NCBI GenBank assembly: GCA_023433185.1
Contig: JAEZEN010000499.1
Span: 1 to 5,347 of the forward strand
Direction of reading: 5' to 3'
Length of the DNA stretch: 5,347 bases
DNA from: Pseudomonadota bacterium
Lineage (GTDB): Bacteria; Pseudomonadota; Alphaproteobacteria; Rhizobiales; Kaistiaceae
In this document: positions 1-5,347 of the stretch, one piece after another
How the letters are laid out: the number at the start of each line of letters is the position of its first letter
How positions within the stretch are numbered: position 1 is the first letter of the stretch
Program-made: the position numbers and the translations under genes
The notes under the pieces: model-generated
Seen by the model: only the letters and a program-made list of their open reading frames with translations
Told to the model about the DNA's origin: nothing
Databases searched by the model: none

Positions 1-360
1 ACCCAGACCCTCGACATGCTGCCGGCATCGGCGGCAGGCGACCCGCGCGTCGCCGCCGTCCGGGCCCAGATCGACCTCAAGACCCAGACCGCCAGCCTAG
101 GCGATCGTGCCACGCTCGAGGCGCGGATCGCCGCCGATCCCGCCGACTTCCAGGCGCGCTTCGACCTCGCCCTCCTGCTCAACGCCGAGAACGACCGCGA
201 GGGCGCCACCGACCGCCTCCTTGAAATCGTCCGCAAGAACCGTAGTTGGGAGGATGAGAAGGCCCGGAAGCAGCTGCTCCAGTTCTTCGAGGCCTGGGGC
301 CCGATGGACGAGGCGACGCGCTCGGGACGCCGCCAGCTGTCTTCGCTCCTCTTCGCGTGA
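1..360 (+). CDS. ybbN: YbbN/CnoX-type thioredoxin-TPR co-chaperone, C-terminal part (5' partial)
   Basis: The frame is open from base 1 to the TGA at 358-360, giving 119 visible residues. The N-terminal thioredoxin domain would lie upstream of the window. The visible part is alpha-helical and resembles the C-terminal TPR region of the YbbN/CnoX family. Its recognisable features are the segment with ADPADFQARFDLALLL, then an ENDREGA turn, a helix reading RLLEIVRKNRSW, and an ending with RRQLSSLLFA, which parallels the RRQLYALLY end of E. coli YbbN as I recall it. Family members are cytoplasmic holdases that protect or hand substrates to chaperones and can have oxidative-stress roles. Whether this one keeps a CXXC motif cannot be seen. 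The next gene (LON domain) begins within about 10 nt, so cotranscription is likely and fits a protein-quality theme. The family call is good; the function is inferred from the family. Confidence 0.85.
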   Translation, partial: TQTLDMLPASAAGDPRVAAVRAQIDLKTQTASLGDRATLEARIAADPADFQARFDLALLLNAENDREGATDRLLEIVRKNRSWEDEKARKQLLQFFEAWGPMDEATRSGRRQLSSLLFA

Positions 361-362
361 GG
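359..362 (+). promoter_or_regulatory. Shine-Dalgarno GAGG that decides the start of the LON-domain gene
   Basis: GAGG at 359-362 overlaps the stop codon of the upstream gene and lies 6 nt before the GTG at 369. The alternative in-frame GTG at 357 overlaps the upstream TGA by 3 bases but has only a pyrimidine-rich stretch and no purine-rich ribosome-binding site in front of it. The 369 start gives an N-terminus beginning (M)KVGN, which matches how I recall alphaproteobacterial homologues starting. Confidence 0.5.
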
Positions 363-368
363 TCGGAA

Positions 369-1043
369 GTGAAGGTCGGAAACTGTCGATATGATGCACC
401 GGGGGACGTGCCCTCGGTCATCCCGGTATTCCCCCTCCCGGCGGCGCTGCTCCTGCCCCGCGCCGAACTCCCGCTCAACATCTTCGAGCCGCGCTATGTC
501 GCGATGATCGATGCCGCGCTCGCCGCCGACCGGGTGATCGGCATGATCCAGCCGGATGAGGACAAGGCGCCCGGCTCGCTGGGCCCCAGCCTCTGCCATG
601 TCGGCTGTGCCGGACGGCTCACCTCCTTCGCCGAGACCGGGGACGGCCGCTACATGGTGACGCTCACCGGCATCAGCCGTTTCGTCATCGTCGAGGAGGT
701 CGTGACCAACACGCTCTTCCGGCAATGCCGGGTCAGCGCCGCGCCCTTCGCGGCCGACTTCGCGCAGGCCACCAACGAGACGGGCATCGACCGCGGCTCC
801 GTCCTGAAGACGTTCCGCGACTATCTCGAGGCCCACCATCTCGAGGCCGACTGGGACAGCGTCGGGCGCGCCTCCAACGAGACGCTGGTCAACACGCTCG
901 CCATGATGGCGCCCTTCGGCACCGCCGAGAAGCAGGCGCTGCTCGAGGCGCCGGACCTCCGCGCGCGGGCCGAGACCCTCGTCGCCCTCACCGAGATGAC
1001 CCTCGCCCGCCATGGCGGCGGGGCAAGCCGGTCGCTGCAGTAG
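369..1043 (+). CDS. Stand-alone LON substrate-binding domain protein
   Basis: This 224-residue protein (228 if started at GTG 357) is a single LON_N-type domain. The diagnostic block lies at about residues 18-43, reading [14 protein letters not shown] followed by [10 protein letters not shown]. After it come a beta-rich stretch with the usual GCAGRL and [13 protein letters not shown] segments (about residues 75-100) and a helical C-terminal half. In Lon protease this domain binds unfolded substrates. Here there is no AAA+ module and no Ser-Lys protease dyad, so the protein is not a protease itself. Stand-alone LON proteins are widespread in Proteobacteria and their exact role is not settled, although databases often label them 'peptidase S16'. 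It sits between a YbbN-type co-chaperone gene and a Trm112-family gene with almost no spacing, which suggests one transcript. The domain call is firm. Substrate and partner are unknown. Confidence 0.9.
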   Translation: MKVGNCRYDAPGDVPSVIPVFPLPAALLLPRAELPLNIFEPRYVAMIDAALAADRVIGMIQPDEDKAPGSLGPSLCHVGCAGRLTSFAETGDGRYMVTLTGISRFVIVEEVVTNTLFRQCRVSAAPFAADFAQATNETGIDRGSVLKTFRDYLEAHHLEADWDSVGRASNETLVNTLAMMAPFGTAEKQALLEAPDLRARAETLVALTEMTLARHGGGASRSLQ

Positions 1044-1047
1044 CGCC

Positions 1048-1245
1048 ATGGCCGAAGCCGAACGCCCCGCCGGCCGGATCGACCCGAAGCTGCTCGAGAT
1101 CCTCGTCTGCCCGCTGACCAAGACGACGCTCGAGTACGACGCCGGGCGCCAGGAACTGGTGAGCCGCGCCGCCCGCCTCGCCTACCCGATCCGCGACGGC
1201 ATACCGATCATGCGGCCGGACGAGGCACGGCCGCTCGAGGACTGA
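1048..1245 (+). CDS. Trm112 family protein (YcaR/UPF0434-like)
   Basis: This 65-residue protein has the family's two conserved blocks: [11 protein letters not shown] at about residues 15-25, and a second block at about residues 36-60 containing [16 protein letters not shown] and PDEAR. Its length is typical of bacterial members. Only one cysteine (C21) is present, so the zinc-ribbon ligands of eukaryotic Trm112 are missing, as is usual in bacteria. In eukaryotes and archaea Trm112 activates several methyltransferases; the bacterial role is not settled, so function here is only a family-level guess. I chose ATG 1048 because it lies 4 nt after the upstream stop and gives the usual short N-terminus. 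An in-frame ATG at 1012 would add 12 residues unlike the family. No strong ribosome-binding site precedes 1048, which fits translational coupling to the LON-domain gene. Confidence 0.88.
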   Translation: MAEAERPAGRIDPKLLEILVCPLTKTTLEYDAGRQELVSRAARLAYPIRDGIPIMRPDEARPLED

Positions 1246-1261
1246 TCGCCGCCCCGATCAG
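1242..1261. other. Hairpin overlapping the Trm112 stop codon; possible weak terminator
   Basis: The inverted repeat CTGATCG (1242-1248) and CGATCAG (1255-1261) encloses a 6-nt loop. It includes the TGA stop at 1243-1245 and could form a 7-bp stem at the end of the plus-strand cluster. No T-tract follows, so it is not a canonical intrinsic terminator. It could protect the 3' end or work with Rho. A second short pair, GGCCCA (1309-1314) and TGGGCC (1325-1330), lies between the convergent genes and also lacks a T-tract. Confidence 0.3.
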
Positions 1262-1363
1262 GGACCCGGATTGCGGACGGCGCACGCGGCGGCAGGCGGT
1301 CGGGCGCTGGCCCACGTCTCAGGATGGGCCTCGGTGTCACGACGTTCCCGATCGCCCGGCGGG

Positions 1364-2602
1364 TCAGATCGCCTCGCCGCGGAGCAGCCGCGGCAGCTCC
1401 CCGCCCTCTCCGGCCGCCTCGCCGATGAAGCGTCGCTTCAGCGCCGGCAGGCGGTCGACGACCCCGAGGCCGACATCGCGGGCGAGGCGGAGCACCGGGT
1501 TGTCGTTGGAGAACAGGCGGTTGAGGACGTCGGTCGTGACGCCCATCTCGAAGGAGTCGAAGCGCCGCCAGCTCTGGTAGCGCTCGAGCACGGGGAGCGC
1601 GCCGATGTCCAGGCCGAGGCGATGGGCCTCGACGATGCATTCGGCGAGCGCCGCCACGTCGCGGAAGCCAAGGTTGAGACCCTGGCCGGCGATCGGATGG
1701 ATGCCGTGGGCGGCGTCGCCGGCAAGCGCCAGGCGCTCCCTCACGAAGGCCCGGGCGAGCGTCAGCCCGAGGGGGAAGGCCCGGGGCCGGCCGAGCGGGG
1801 TGACGGCGCCGAGCTGGTTGCCGAAGCGGCGTTCCAGCTCGAAACGGAAGATGTCGGCGTCGCCGGCAACGATGCGGCGGGCGACATCCTCGCGCTCGCT
1901 CCAGACCAGCGACGAGCGGTTGCCCTTGAGCGGCAGGATGGCAAAGGGGCCGCCGGGTAGGAAGTGTTCGACGGCGCGGCCATGGTGCGGCCGCTCGTGC
2001 TCCACCGTGACGACGATGCCCGACTGGCGGTAGGGCCACGAGACCGTGCCGATCCCGGCAAGCGATCGAAGCCGCGAACGGCCGCCATCGGCAGCCACCA
2101 GGAGCCGCGCCCGCACGGTCCGTCCCGAACCGAGCCGGCAGGCGACATCGGCGGGGCCGACGGTGAAGTCGTCGACGCTGTCCGGCGCGACGATCGCCGC
2201 CCCTTCTTCCGCCGCCCGGTCGCGGAGCGCGCCCACCATGTCCCCGTTCATCACCATGTGGGCGAAAGGCTCGCCATCGCCGGCACGTCCGTCGAAGGTG
2301 AGGAATACCGGGCGGACGGCGTCGCCGGTGCGGCTGTCGGTGATGACCATCTCGGTGATCGGCTGGGCATTGGCCTCGATCGCCCGCCAGACGCCCAGGG
2401 CGTCCAGCATCCGCCGCCCCGCCGCGGCGATCGCCGAGGCGCGGGCGTCGCGGCCGAGGGCCTCGGGCGGGGTCGCGTCCACCACCGTGACCGACAGGCC
2501 CGACCCCGCCATCCGCAGGGCAAGCGCGAGCGACAGTCCGACGTGACCGCCGCCGGCAATGAGAACGTCGACGCGCTCCGGACCGCTTTCGACACGCGCC
2601 AT
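1364..2602 (-). CDS. UbiH/UbiF/COQ6-family FAD-dependent hydroxylase (ubiquinone biosynthesis)
   Basis: This 412-residue, cytosolic or membrane-associated flavoprotein monooxygenase is expected to hydroxylate the ring of a ubiquinone precursor using O2, NAD(P)H and FAD. Three class-A monooxygenase motifs are intact. The Rossmann GxGxxG is in IAGGGHVG (residues 15-22), with an acidic D42 at the end of strand 2. The DG motif is in VAADGGRSRLR (169-179). The GD motif is in LALAGDAAH (291-299) and runs into the UbiH-family signature HPIAGQGLNLGFRD (302-315). R54, in the stretch RDARASA, matches the conserved FAD-site arginine. The start is ATG 2602, preceded by the purine-rich GGAGAGAGG about 11 nt upstream. 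A longer reading from 2674 adds 24 arginine-rich residues unlike the family. Which ring position it modifies (UbiH, UbiF, UbiI or alphaproteobacterial UbiL type) cannot be told from motifs. It is convergent with the Trm112 gene and divergent from tesB. Confidence 0.88.
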   Translation of the reverse strand: MARVESGPERVDVLIAGGGHVGLSLALALRMAGSGLSVTVVDATPPEALGRDARASAIAAAGRRMLDALGVWRAIEANAQPITEMVITDSRTGDAVRPVFLTFDGRAGDGEPFAHMVMNGDMVGALRDRAAEEGAAIVAPDSVDDFTVGPADVACRLGSGRTVRARLLVAADGGRSRLRSLAGIGTVSWPYRQSGIVVTVEHERPHHGRAVEHFLPGGPFAILPLKGNRSSLVWSEREDVARRIVAGDADIFRFELERRFGNQLGAVTPLGRPRAFPLGLTLARAFVRERLALAGDAAHGIHPIAGQGLNLGFRDVAALAECIVEAHRLGLDIGALPVLERYQSWRRFDSFEMGVTTDVLNRLFSNDNPVLRLARDVGLGVVDRLPALKRRFIGEAAGEGGELPRLLRGEAI

Positions 2603-2812
2603 CGGTTTTCCCGCCTCTCTCCGTCGTCGCCATCTGCTATCAACCGGACATGACCGGCCTGCCGCAAACGCCAACCCCCATGCCGCATCGCGACCACGAC
2701 ACTACCAGAGCCGGCCCGAAGGTCACGGGCTTGCGACCTGCGGCATTCTGGAACATGGGGCGGCGGACAGGGCGCGGCCACCCCAGACCGCACCAGCCCC
2801 GGGACCGCTGAC

Positions 2813-3703
2813 ATGCCGAACGCCATCGAGACGCTGCTCTCCGTTCTCGACCTAGAAAAGCTCGAGGAGAACCTGTTCCGGGGGCGCAGCCCCGATGTCG
2901 GCTGGCAACGGGTGTTCGGCGGACTGGTCATCGGCCAGTCCCTGGTGGCGGCGGCGCGAACCGTCGAAGGCCGTGCGGCGCATTCGCTCCATGGCTACTT
3001 CATGCTGCCCGGCGACCCGACGATACCGATCGTCTACCAGGTCGACCGGATCCGCGACGGCAAGAGCTTCACCACCCGGCGTGTCGTCGCGGTCCAGCAT
3101 GGCCGGGCGATCTTCTCGATGTCATGCTCCTTCCAGGTGCCGGAGGAAGGCCTGACCCACCAGATCGCGATGCCCGACGTGCCGGGCCCCGAGGACCTGC
3201 CGGCCGAGGCCGACCTGCGCGAGGCCTTCCTCAAGTCCGCCCCGGAGCCGGTGCGGCGCTACTGGGAGCAGGACCGCCCGATCGAGATCCGGCCGGTGGA
3301 CCTCCGCCACTACATGAGCCGCGACTCGCTCGACCCGCGTCAGACCGTCTGGATCCGCGCGACCGGCCCGCTGCCCGACGATCCCGACATCCACCGGTGC
3401 GTGCTCGCCTATGCGTCGGACATGACGCTCCTCGACACGTCGCTGTTCTACCATGGACGCTCGGTCTTCGCCCGCGCCCTCCAGGTGGCGAGCCTCGACC
3501 ATGCCCTGTGGTTCCACCGTCCGTTCAGCGCCGACGAGTGGCTGCTCTACGCCGAGGACAGCCCCTCGACCTCGGGGGCCCGGGGATTCAATCGCGGCAG
3601 CCTGTTCAGCCGCGACGGCCGCCTCATCGCCTCGGTGGCGCAGGAGGGCCTGATCCGGCCCCGCCCGCCCAGCGAGGAGAAGGGCGTCGTGCCGCGATTC
3701 TAG
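2813..3703 (+). CDS. tesB: Acyl-CoA thioesterase II
   Basis: This 296-residue protein is close in length to E. coli TesB and is expected to hydrolyse a broad range of acyl-CoAs to free fatty acid and CoA in the cytoplasm. It has the double-hotdog layout. The first hotdog, about residues 10-110, contains LFRGRSPDVGW, VFGGLVIGQSL, HSLHGYF and DGKSFTTRRV. The second, about 160-283, contains LAYASDMTLLDT, SLDHALWFHRPF and ASVAQEGLIR. The catalytic Asp-Thr-Gln set of E. coli TesB (D204, T228, Q278) maps to D203, S227 and Q277, so the middle residue is Ser, a conservative change. The start at ATG 2813 matches the usual N-terminus (an LLSVLDLEKLEENLFRG-type opening). The Shine-Dalgarno is weak (GGGA 2801-2804). 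It is divergent from the ubiquinone hydroxylase gene and 167 bp ahead of glnK. No intrinsic terminator was found after it, so some read-through into glnK is possible. Confidence 0.95.
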   Translation: MPNAIETLLSVLDLEKLEENLFRGRSPDVGWQRVFGGLVIGQSLVAAARTVEGRAAHSLHGYFMLPGDPTIPIVYQVDRIRDGKSFTTRRVVAVQHGRAIFSMSCSFQVPEEGLTHQIAMPDVPGPEDLPAEADLREAFLKSAPEPVRRYWEQDRPIEIRPVDLRHYMSRDSLDPRQTVWIRATGPLPDDPDIHRCVLAYASDMTLLDTSLFYHGRSVFARALQVASLDHALWFHRPFSADEWLLYAEDSPSTSGARGFNRGSLFSRDGRLIASVAQEGLIRPRPPSEEKGVVPRF

Positions 3704-3751
3704 GCGGCGAACGCCGCGTTGCGCCCATCCGGATCGCGCCCGATGGCGACT

Positions 3752-3767
3752 TGGCACAGACCTTGAT
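3752..3767 (+). promoter_or_regulatory. Sigma-54-like promoter of glnK (one deviation at -12)
   Basis: TGGCAC (3752-3757), a 5-nt spacer and TTGAT (3763-3767) match the sigma-54 pattern TGGCAC-N5-TTGCW with the correct 12-bp offset between the -24 GG (3753-3754) and the -12 dinucleotide (3765-3766). The -12 dinucleotide is GA instead of the near-invariant GC. Transcription would start near 3778, giving a leader of about 93 nt. Nitrogen-regulated glnK genes are classically driven by sigma-54 with NtrC, which supports the call. I could not recognise a convincing NtrC site upstream. Confidence 0.65.
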
Positions 3768-3784
3768 TGTTGGACCCCGGTCGA

Positions 3785-4209
<425 letters not shown>

Positions 4210-4214
4210 TCGAG

Positions 4215-4246
4215 AGGCATCTGCCCGCATTGCAGGCATATGCCCG
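4215..4246. repeat. Pair of near-identical 13-bp repeats with dyad symmetry (GGCA-N2-TGCC)
   Basis: AGGCATCTGCCCG (4215-4227) and AGGCATATGCCCG (4234-4246) differ at one base and lie 19 bp apart, start to start. Each contains the dyad GGCA-N2-TGCC; the second includes the perfect palindrome GGCATATGCC (4235-4244). The spacing of just under two helical turns would suit a pair of dimeric DNA-binding sites, but no regulator can be named. They sit immediately after the glnK stop codon and before its terminator. Confidence 0.5.
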
Positions 4247-4270
4247 GAGAATGACCTGCGTGACTTGCAT

Positions 4271-4305
4271 GCCCCGTCGCCCAAATCCGGGCTGACGGGG
4301 CTTTT
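4271..4305 (+). terminator. Rho-independent terminator of glnK
   Basis: GCCCCGTC (4271-4278) pairs perfectly with GACGGGGC (4294-4301). Inside it GCCC (4279-4282) pairs with GGGC (4289-4292) around the loop AAATCC, leaving one bulged T at 4293. The stem is followed by TTTT (4302-4305) and, after six bases, a second TTTT (4311-4314). This is a textbook strong hairpin plus T-tract 61 bp after the glnK stop, and should end most glnK transcripts before amtB. Confidence 0.88.
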
Positions 4306-4317
4306 GATCGTTTTGAT

Positions 4318-4486
4318 GACTCTCCTGAGTCGAGCTTCTGCCGGCCCAGGCGCCAGTTGACTATTTCTTGATCAGAACTGGCGCGTCGGAGTGGGCGCAA
4401 CCGGTTCTCCGACGATCCGGTCGAGACGGATCCCGCGGCGCCCCCCGCCGCGCACGCCCCACGGACGGACTGGGCGCGTCCGCCCA
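4318..4486. repeat. Run of adjacent inverted repeats (hairpin-rich segment)
   Basis: In order: GACTC/GAGTC (4318-4322/4327-4331); GCGCCAGTT/AACTGGCGC (4350-4358/4376-4384, 9 bp, 17-nt loop); CGTCGGAG/CTCCGACG (4384-4391/4407-4414, 8 bp, 15-nt loop); GATCCG/CGGATC (4414-4419/4427-4432); CGCGGCG/CGCCGCG (4434-4440/4446-4452, loop of five C); and TGGGCG/CGCCCA (4471-4476/4481-4486, loop CGTC). The second, third and fourth abut, sharing their end bases. None has a T-tract. The high GC content makes short stems common, so only the 9-bp and 8-bp pairs and the head-to-tail packing are notable. Function unknown. Confidence 0.45.
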
Positions 4487-4608
4487 TGTGCCGCCCGCGC
4501 CACGCCTCCGGACCCCGATCGTCAGGAATCCGCCCGAAACGGCGAAGTGTGCCGACATCTCCGCTCCCACGCGCCACGGCGCCGGGCCGCCGGGTAACCG
4601 TTCGCGGC

Positions 4609-4634
4609 ATTGCGATGCGGCCCGCATCGGCAAT
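4609..4634. promoter_or_regulatory. Imperfect 26-bp dyad upstream of the amtB promoter; candidate operator
   Basis: CGATGCGG (4613-4620) and CCGCATCG (4622-4629) form a perfect 8-bp inverted repeat around a single C. Allowing one unpaired base, the symmetry extends to ATTGC (4609-4613) and GCAAT (4630-4634). Its centre is about 58 bp before the predicted amtB start. It does not match the NtrC pattern I know (TGCAC-type half-sites), so the binding protein, if any, is unidentified. Confidence 0.4.
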
Positions 4635-4653
4635 TTGTGCGGCGCAATCCCGC

Positions 4654-4669
4654 TGGCACGCCGATTGCT
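4654..4669 (+). promoter_or_regulatory. Sigma-54 (-24/-12) promoter of amtB
   Basis: TGGCACG (4654-4660), four bases, then TTGCT (4665-4669) is a full match to the consensus TGGCACG-N4-TTGCW. The -24 GG (4655-4656) and -12 GC (4667-4668) are at the correct 12-bp offset. Transcription should start near 4680, giving a leader of about 78 nt before ATG 4758. It follows the glnK terminator, so amtB has its own sigma-54-dependent start, presumably activated by NtrC under nitrogen limitation. A 6-bp inverted pair, GCAATC (4644-4649) and GATTGC (4663-4668), straddles the -24 element. Confidence 0.88.
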
Positions 4670-4744
4670 ACCCGGAGAGCAGCGGCGGCCCGCGGTCGCC
4701 CAGTAGCTGTGCATACAATGCCATGGGCCCGCGTGCCGAATACC

Positions 4745-4750
4745 AAGGGG
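4745..4750 (+). promoter_or_regulatory. Shine-Dalgarno of amtB
   Basis: AAGGGG lies 7 nt before ATG 4758, a strong site that fixes the start of amtB. Confidence 0.75.
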
Positions 4751-4757
4751 AAAGCTG

Positions 4758-5347
4758 ATGAAATTAACCAAAGTCCTCCCAGCCGCGATGCCGCTGATTG
4801 CGCTCGCAGCATTCCCGGCCTTCGGCCAGGACCCGGCGCCGGTCGAAGTGCCTGAGGCGGTCGAGCAGGTCGTTGCCGCGCTGCCCAATCCGGGCAACAC
4901 GACCTGGATGATGGTCGCCACGATCCTCGTCCTGTTCATGACCGTACCGGGCCTCGCGCTGTTCTACGGCGGTCTCGTCCGCGCCAAGAACATGCTCTCG
5001 GTGCTCATGCAGGTCCTGATGATCGCCTCGGTCGTCTCGATCATCTGGCTGGTCTATGGCTACTCCTTCGCCTTCGGCGGCTCGGAAAGCCCGTACTGGG
5101 GCGGCACCGCGAAGCTCTTCCTCGCCGGCGTCGACGCCTCCTCGGTGGTCGAGACATTCACCGACGAGGTGATCCCGGAGTTCATCTTCATCTGCTTCCA
5201 GATGACCTTCGCCATGATCACGCCGGCCCTCATCGTCGGCGCCTTCGCCGAGCGGGCGAAGTTCGGCGCGGTGATGCTGTTCTCGATCCTGTGGGTGACC
5301 TTCGTCTACTTCCCGATCGCCCACATGGTGTGGGACGCCAACGGCCT
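4758..5347 (+). CDS. amtB: Ammonium transporter AmtB, N-terminal part (3' partial)
   Basis: The frame stays open to the window edge, giving 196 codons plus 2 nt, roughly the first 40-45% of a typical Amt protein. Residues 1-23 look like a signal peptide (KLTK, then a hydrophobic stretch ending AFG before Q24), as in E. coli AmtB. Four membrane segments follow at about residues 50-72, 82-106, 141-163 and 169-190. Family motifs are clear: FMTVPGLALFYGGLVRAKN (60-78), FICFQMTFAMITPALIVGAFAER (144-166) and FPIAHMVW (185-192). F147 and F151 correspond to the pore phenylalanines F103 and F107 of E. coli AmtB, and W192 to W148. The pore histidines, later helices and C-terminal GlnK-docking tail lie beyond the window. 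The product is an inner-membrane trimeric ammonium channel, normally blocked by GlnK when ammonium is plentiful. Its own sigma-54 promoter precedes it. Confidence 0.96.
   Translation, partial: MKLTKVLPAAMPLIALAAFPAFGQDPAPVEVPEAVEQVVAALPNPGNTTWMMVATILVLFMTVPGLALFYGGLVRAKNMLSVLMQVLMIASVVSIIWLVYGYSFAFGGSESPYWGGTAKLFLAGVDASSVVETFTDEVIPEFIFICFQMTFAMITPALIVGAFAERAKFGAVMLFSILWVTFVYFPIAHMVWDANG

Larger units (their letters stand above)
4210..4757. other. Long glnK-amtB intergenic region (548 bp), no recognisable gene
   Basis: Open frames on both strands here give arginine- and proline-rich translations with no family resemblance and no good ribosome-binding sites, so I call none of them genes. From left to right the region holds two GGCA-N2-TGCC dyads (4216-4245), an intrinsic terminator (4271-4305), a run of adjacent inverted repeats (4318-4486), an unremarkable GC-rich stretch (about 4487-4608), a 26-bp imperfect dyad (4609-4634), a sigma-54 promoter (4654-4669) and the amtB leader. 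A small non-coding RNA between 4318 and about 4600 is possible but unproven. Confidence 0.7.

Noticed and set aside
1271..1960. Long plus-strand open frame of 229 codons opposite the ubiquinone hydroxylase gene
   Set aside because: It is antisense to a gene with three intact flavoprotein motifs. The translation is Ala/Glu/Gly-rich with no recognisable domain, as expected for a high-GC shadow frame.
1182..2633. Minus-strand open frame of 483 codons, longer than the hydroxylase itself
   Set aside because: It is an alternative frame of the same DNA, extremely rich in Arg and Pro, with no motif. The overlapping 1364-2602 frame has all family motifs.
2603..2812. Divergent gap between the hydroxylase gene and tesB, searched for promoters
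   Set aside because: It must drive both genes, but no -35/-10 pair or sigma-54 site was good enough to annotate. TTGCGA near 2729 has no -10 partner at a proper distance.
3704..3717. Inverted repeat GCGGCG-AA-CGCCGC directly after the tesB stop, considered as a terminator
   Set aside because: The usable stem is only about 5 bp with a 4-nt loop and no T-tract follows.
3721..3744. Direct repeat GCGCCC (3721-3726 and 3736-3741) upstream of glnK, considered as NtrC half-sites
   Set aside because: The repeats are in the same orientation and lack the TGCAC/GTGCA dyad of NtrC sites. Such 6-mers are common at this GC content.
4368..4706. Plus-strand open frame of 112 codons in the glnK-amtB gap
   Set aside because: The translation is Arg/Pro/Ala-rich and without family resemblance. 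It overlaps the inverted repeats and the amtB promoter, and no Shine-Dalgarno precedes it.
4361..4939. Minus-strand open frame of 192 codons across the glnK-amtB gap
   Set aside because: It runs antisense through the amtB start, sigma-54 promoter and signal peptide, and shows no domain or ribosome-binding site.

Overview
The window is high-GC DNA from a chromosomal, core-genome region. The proteins look alphaproteobacterial, most likely Hyphomicrobiales (rhizobia-like). That placement is my inference from the recalled wording of the P-II, AmtB, LON-domain and Trm112 proteins, not from a search. No mobile element, CRISPR array, tRNA or rRNA is visible.

Layout. Positions 1-1245 hold a tight plus-strand cluster. 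It contains the C-terminal end of a YbbN/CnoX-type thioredoxin-TPR co-chaperone, a stand-alone LON substrate-binding domain protein, and a small Trm112-family protein. The first two meet almost directly at 360/369 and the last two are 4 nt apart, so they are probably cotranscribed. A short hairpin overlaps the last stop codon. Next, on the minus strand and convergent, is a UbiH/UbiF/COQ6-family FAD hydroxylase for ubiquinone synthesis (1364-2602). A 210-bp divergent gap, in which I found no convincing promoter, separates it from tesB (acyl-CoA thioesterase II, 2813-3703, plus strand).

The right third is a nitrogen-control module: glnK (P-II signal protein, 3871-4209) and amtB (ammonium channel, 4758 to beyond the window edge). 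These are often a compact glnK-amtB operon. Here 548 bp separate them, and that gap holds a strong intrinsic terminator just after glnK and a perfect-consensus sigma-54 promoter (-24/-12) just before amtB. glnK has its own sigma-54-like promoter, with one deviation in the invariant -12 GC. The sequence therefore suggests that GlnK and AmtB, whose products physically interact, are expressed from two separate sigma-54 units of different strength. The gap also contains paired GGCA-N2-TGCC dyads, a run of back-to-back inverted repeats and a 26-bp dyad just upstream of the amtB promoter. None of these is explained by a gene.

I see no evidence of an unknown multi-gene system. The interest lies in the regulatory architecture of the glnK-amtB gap.
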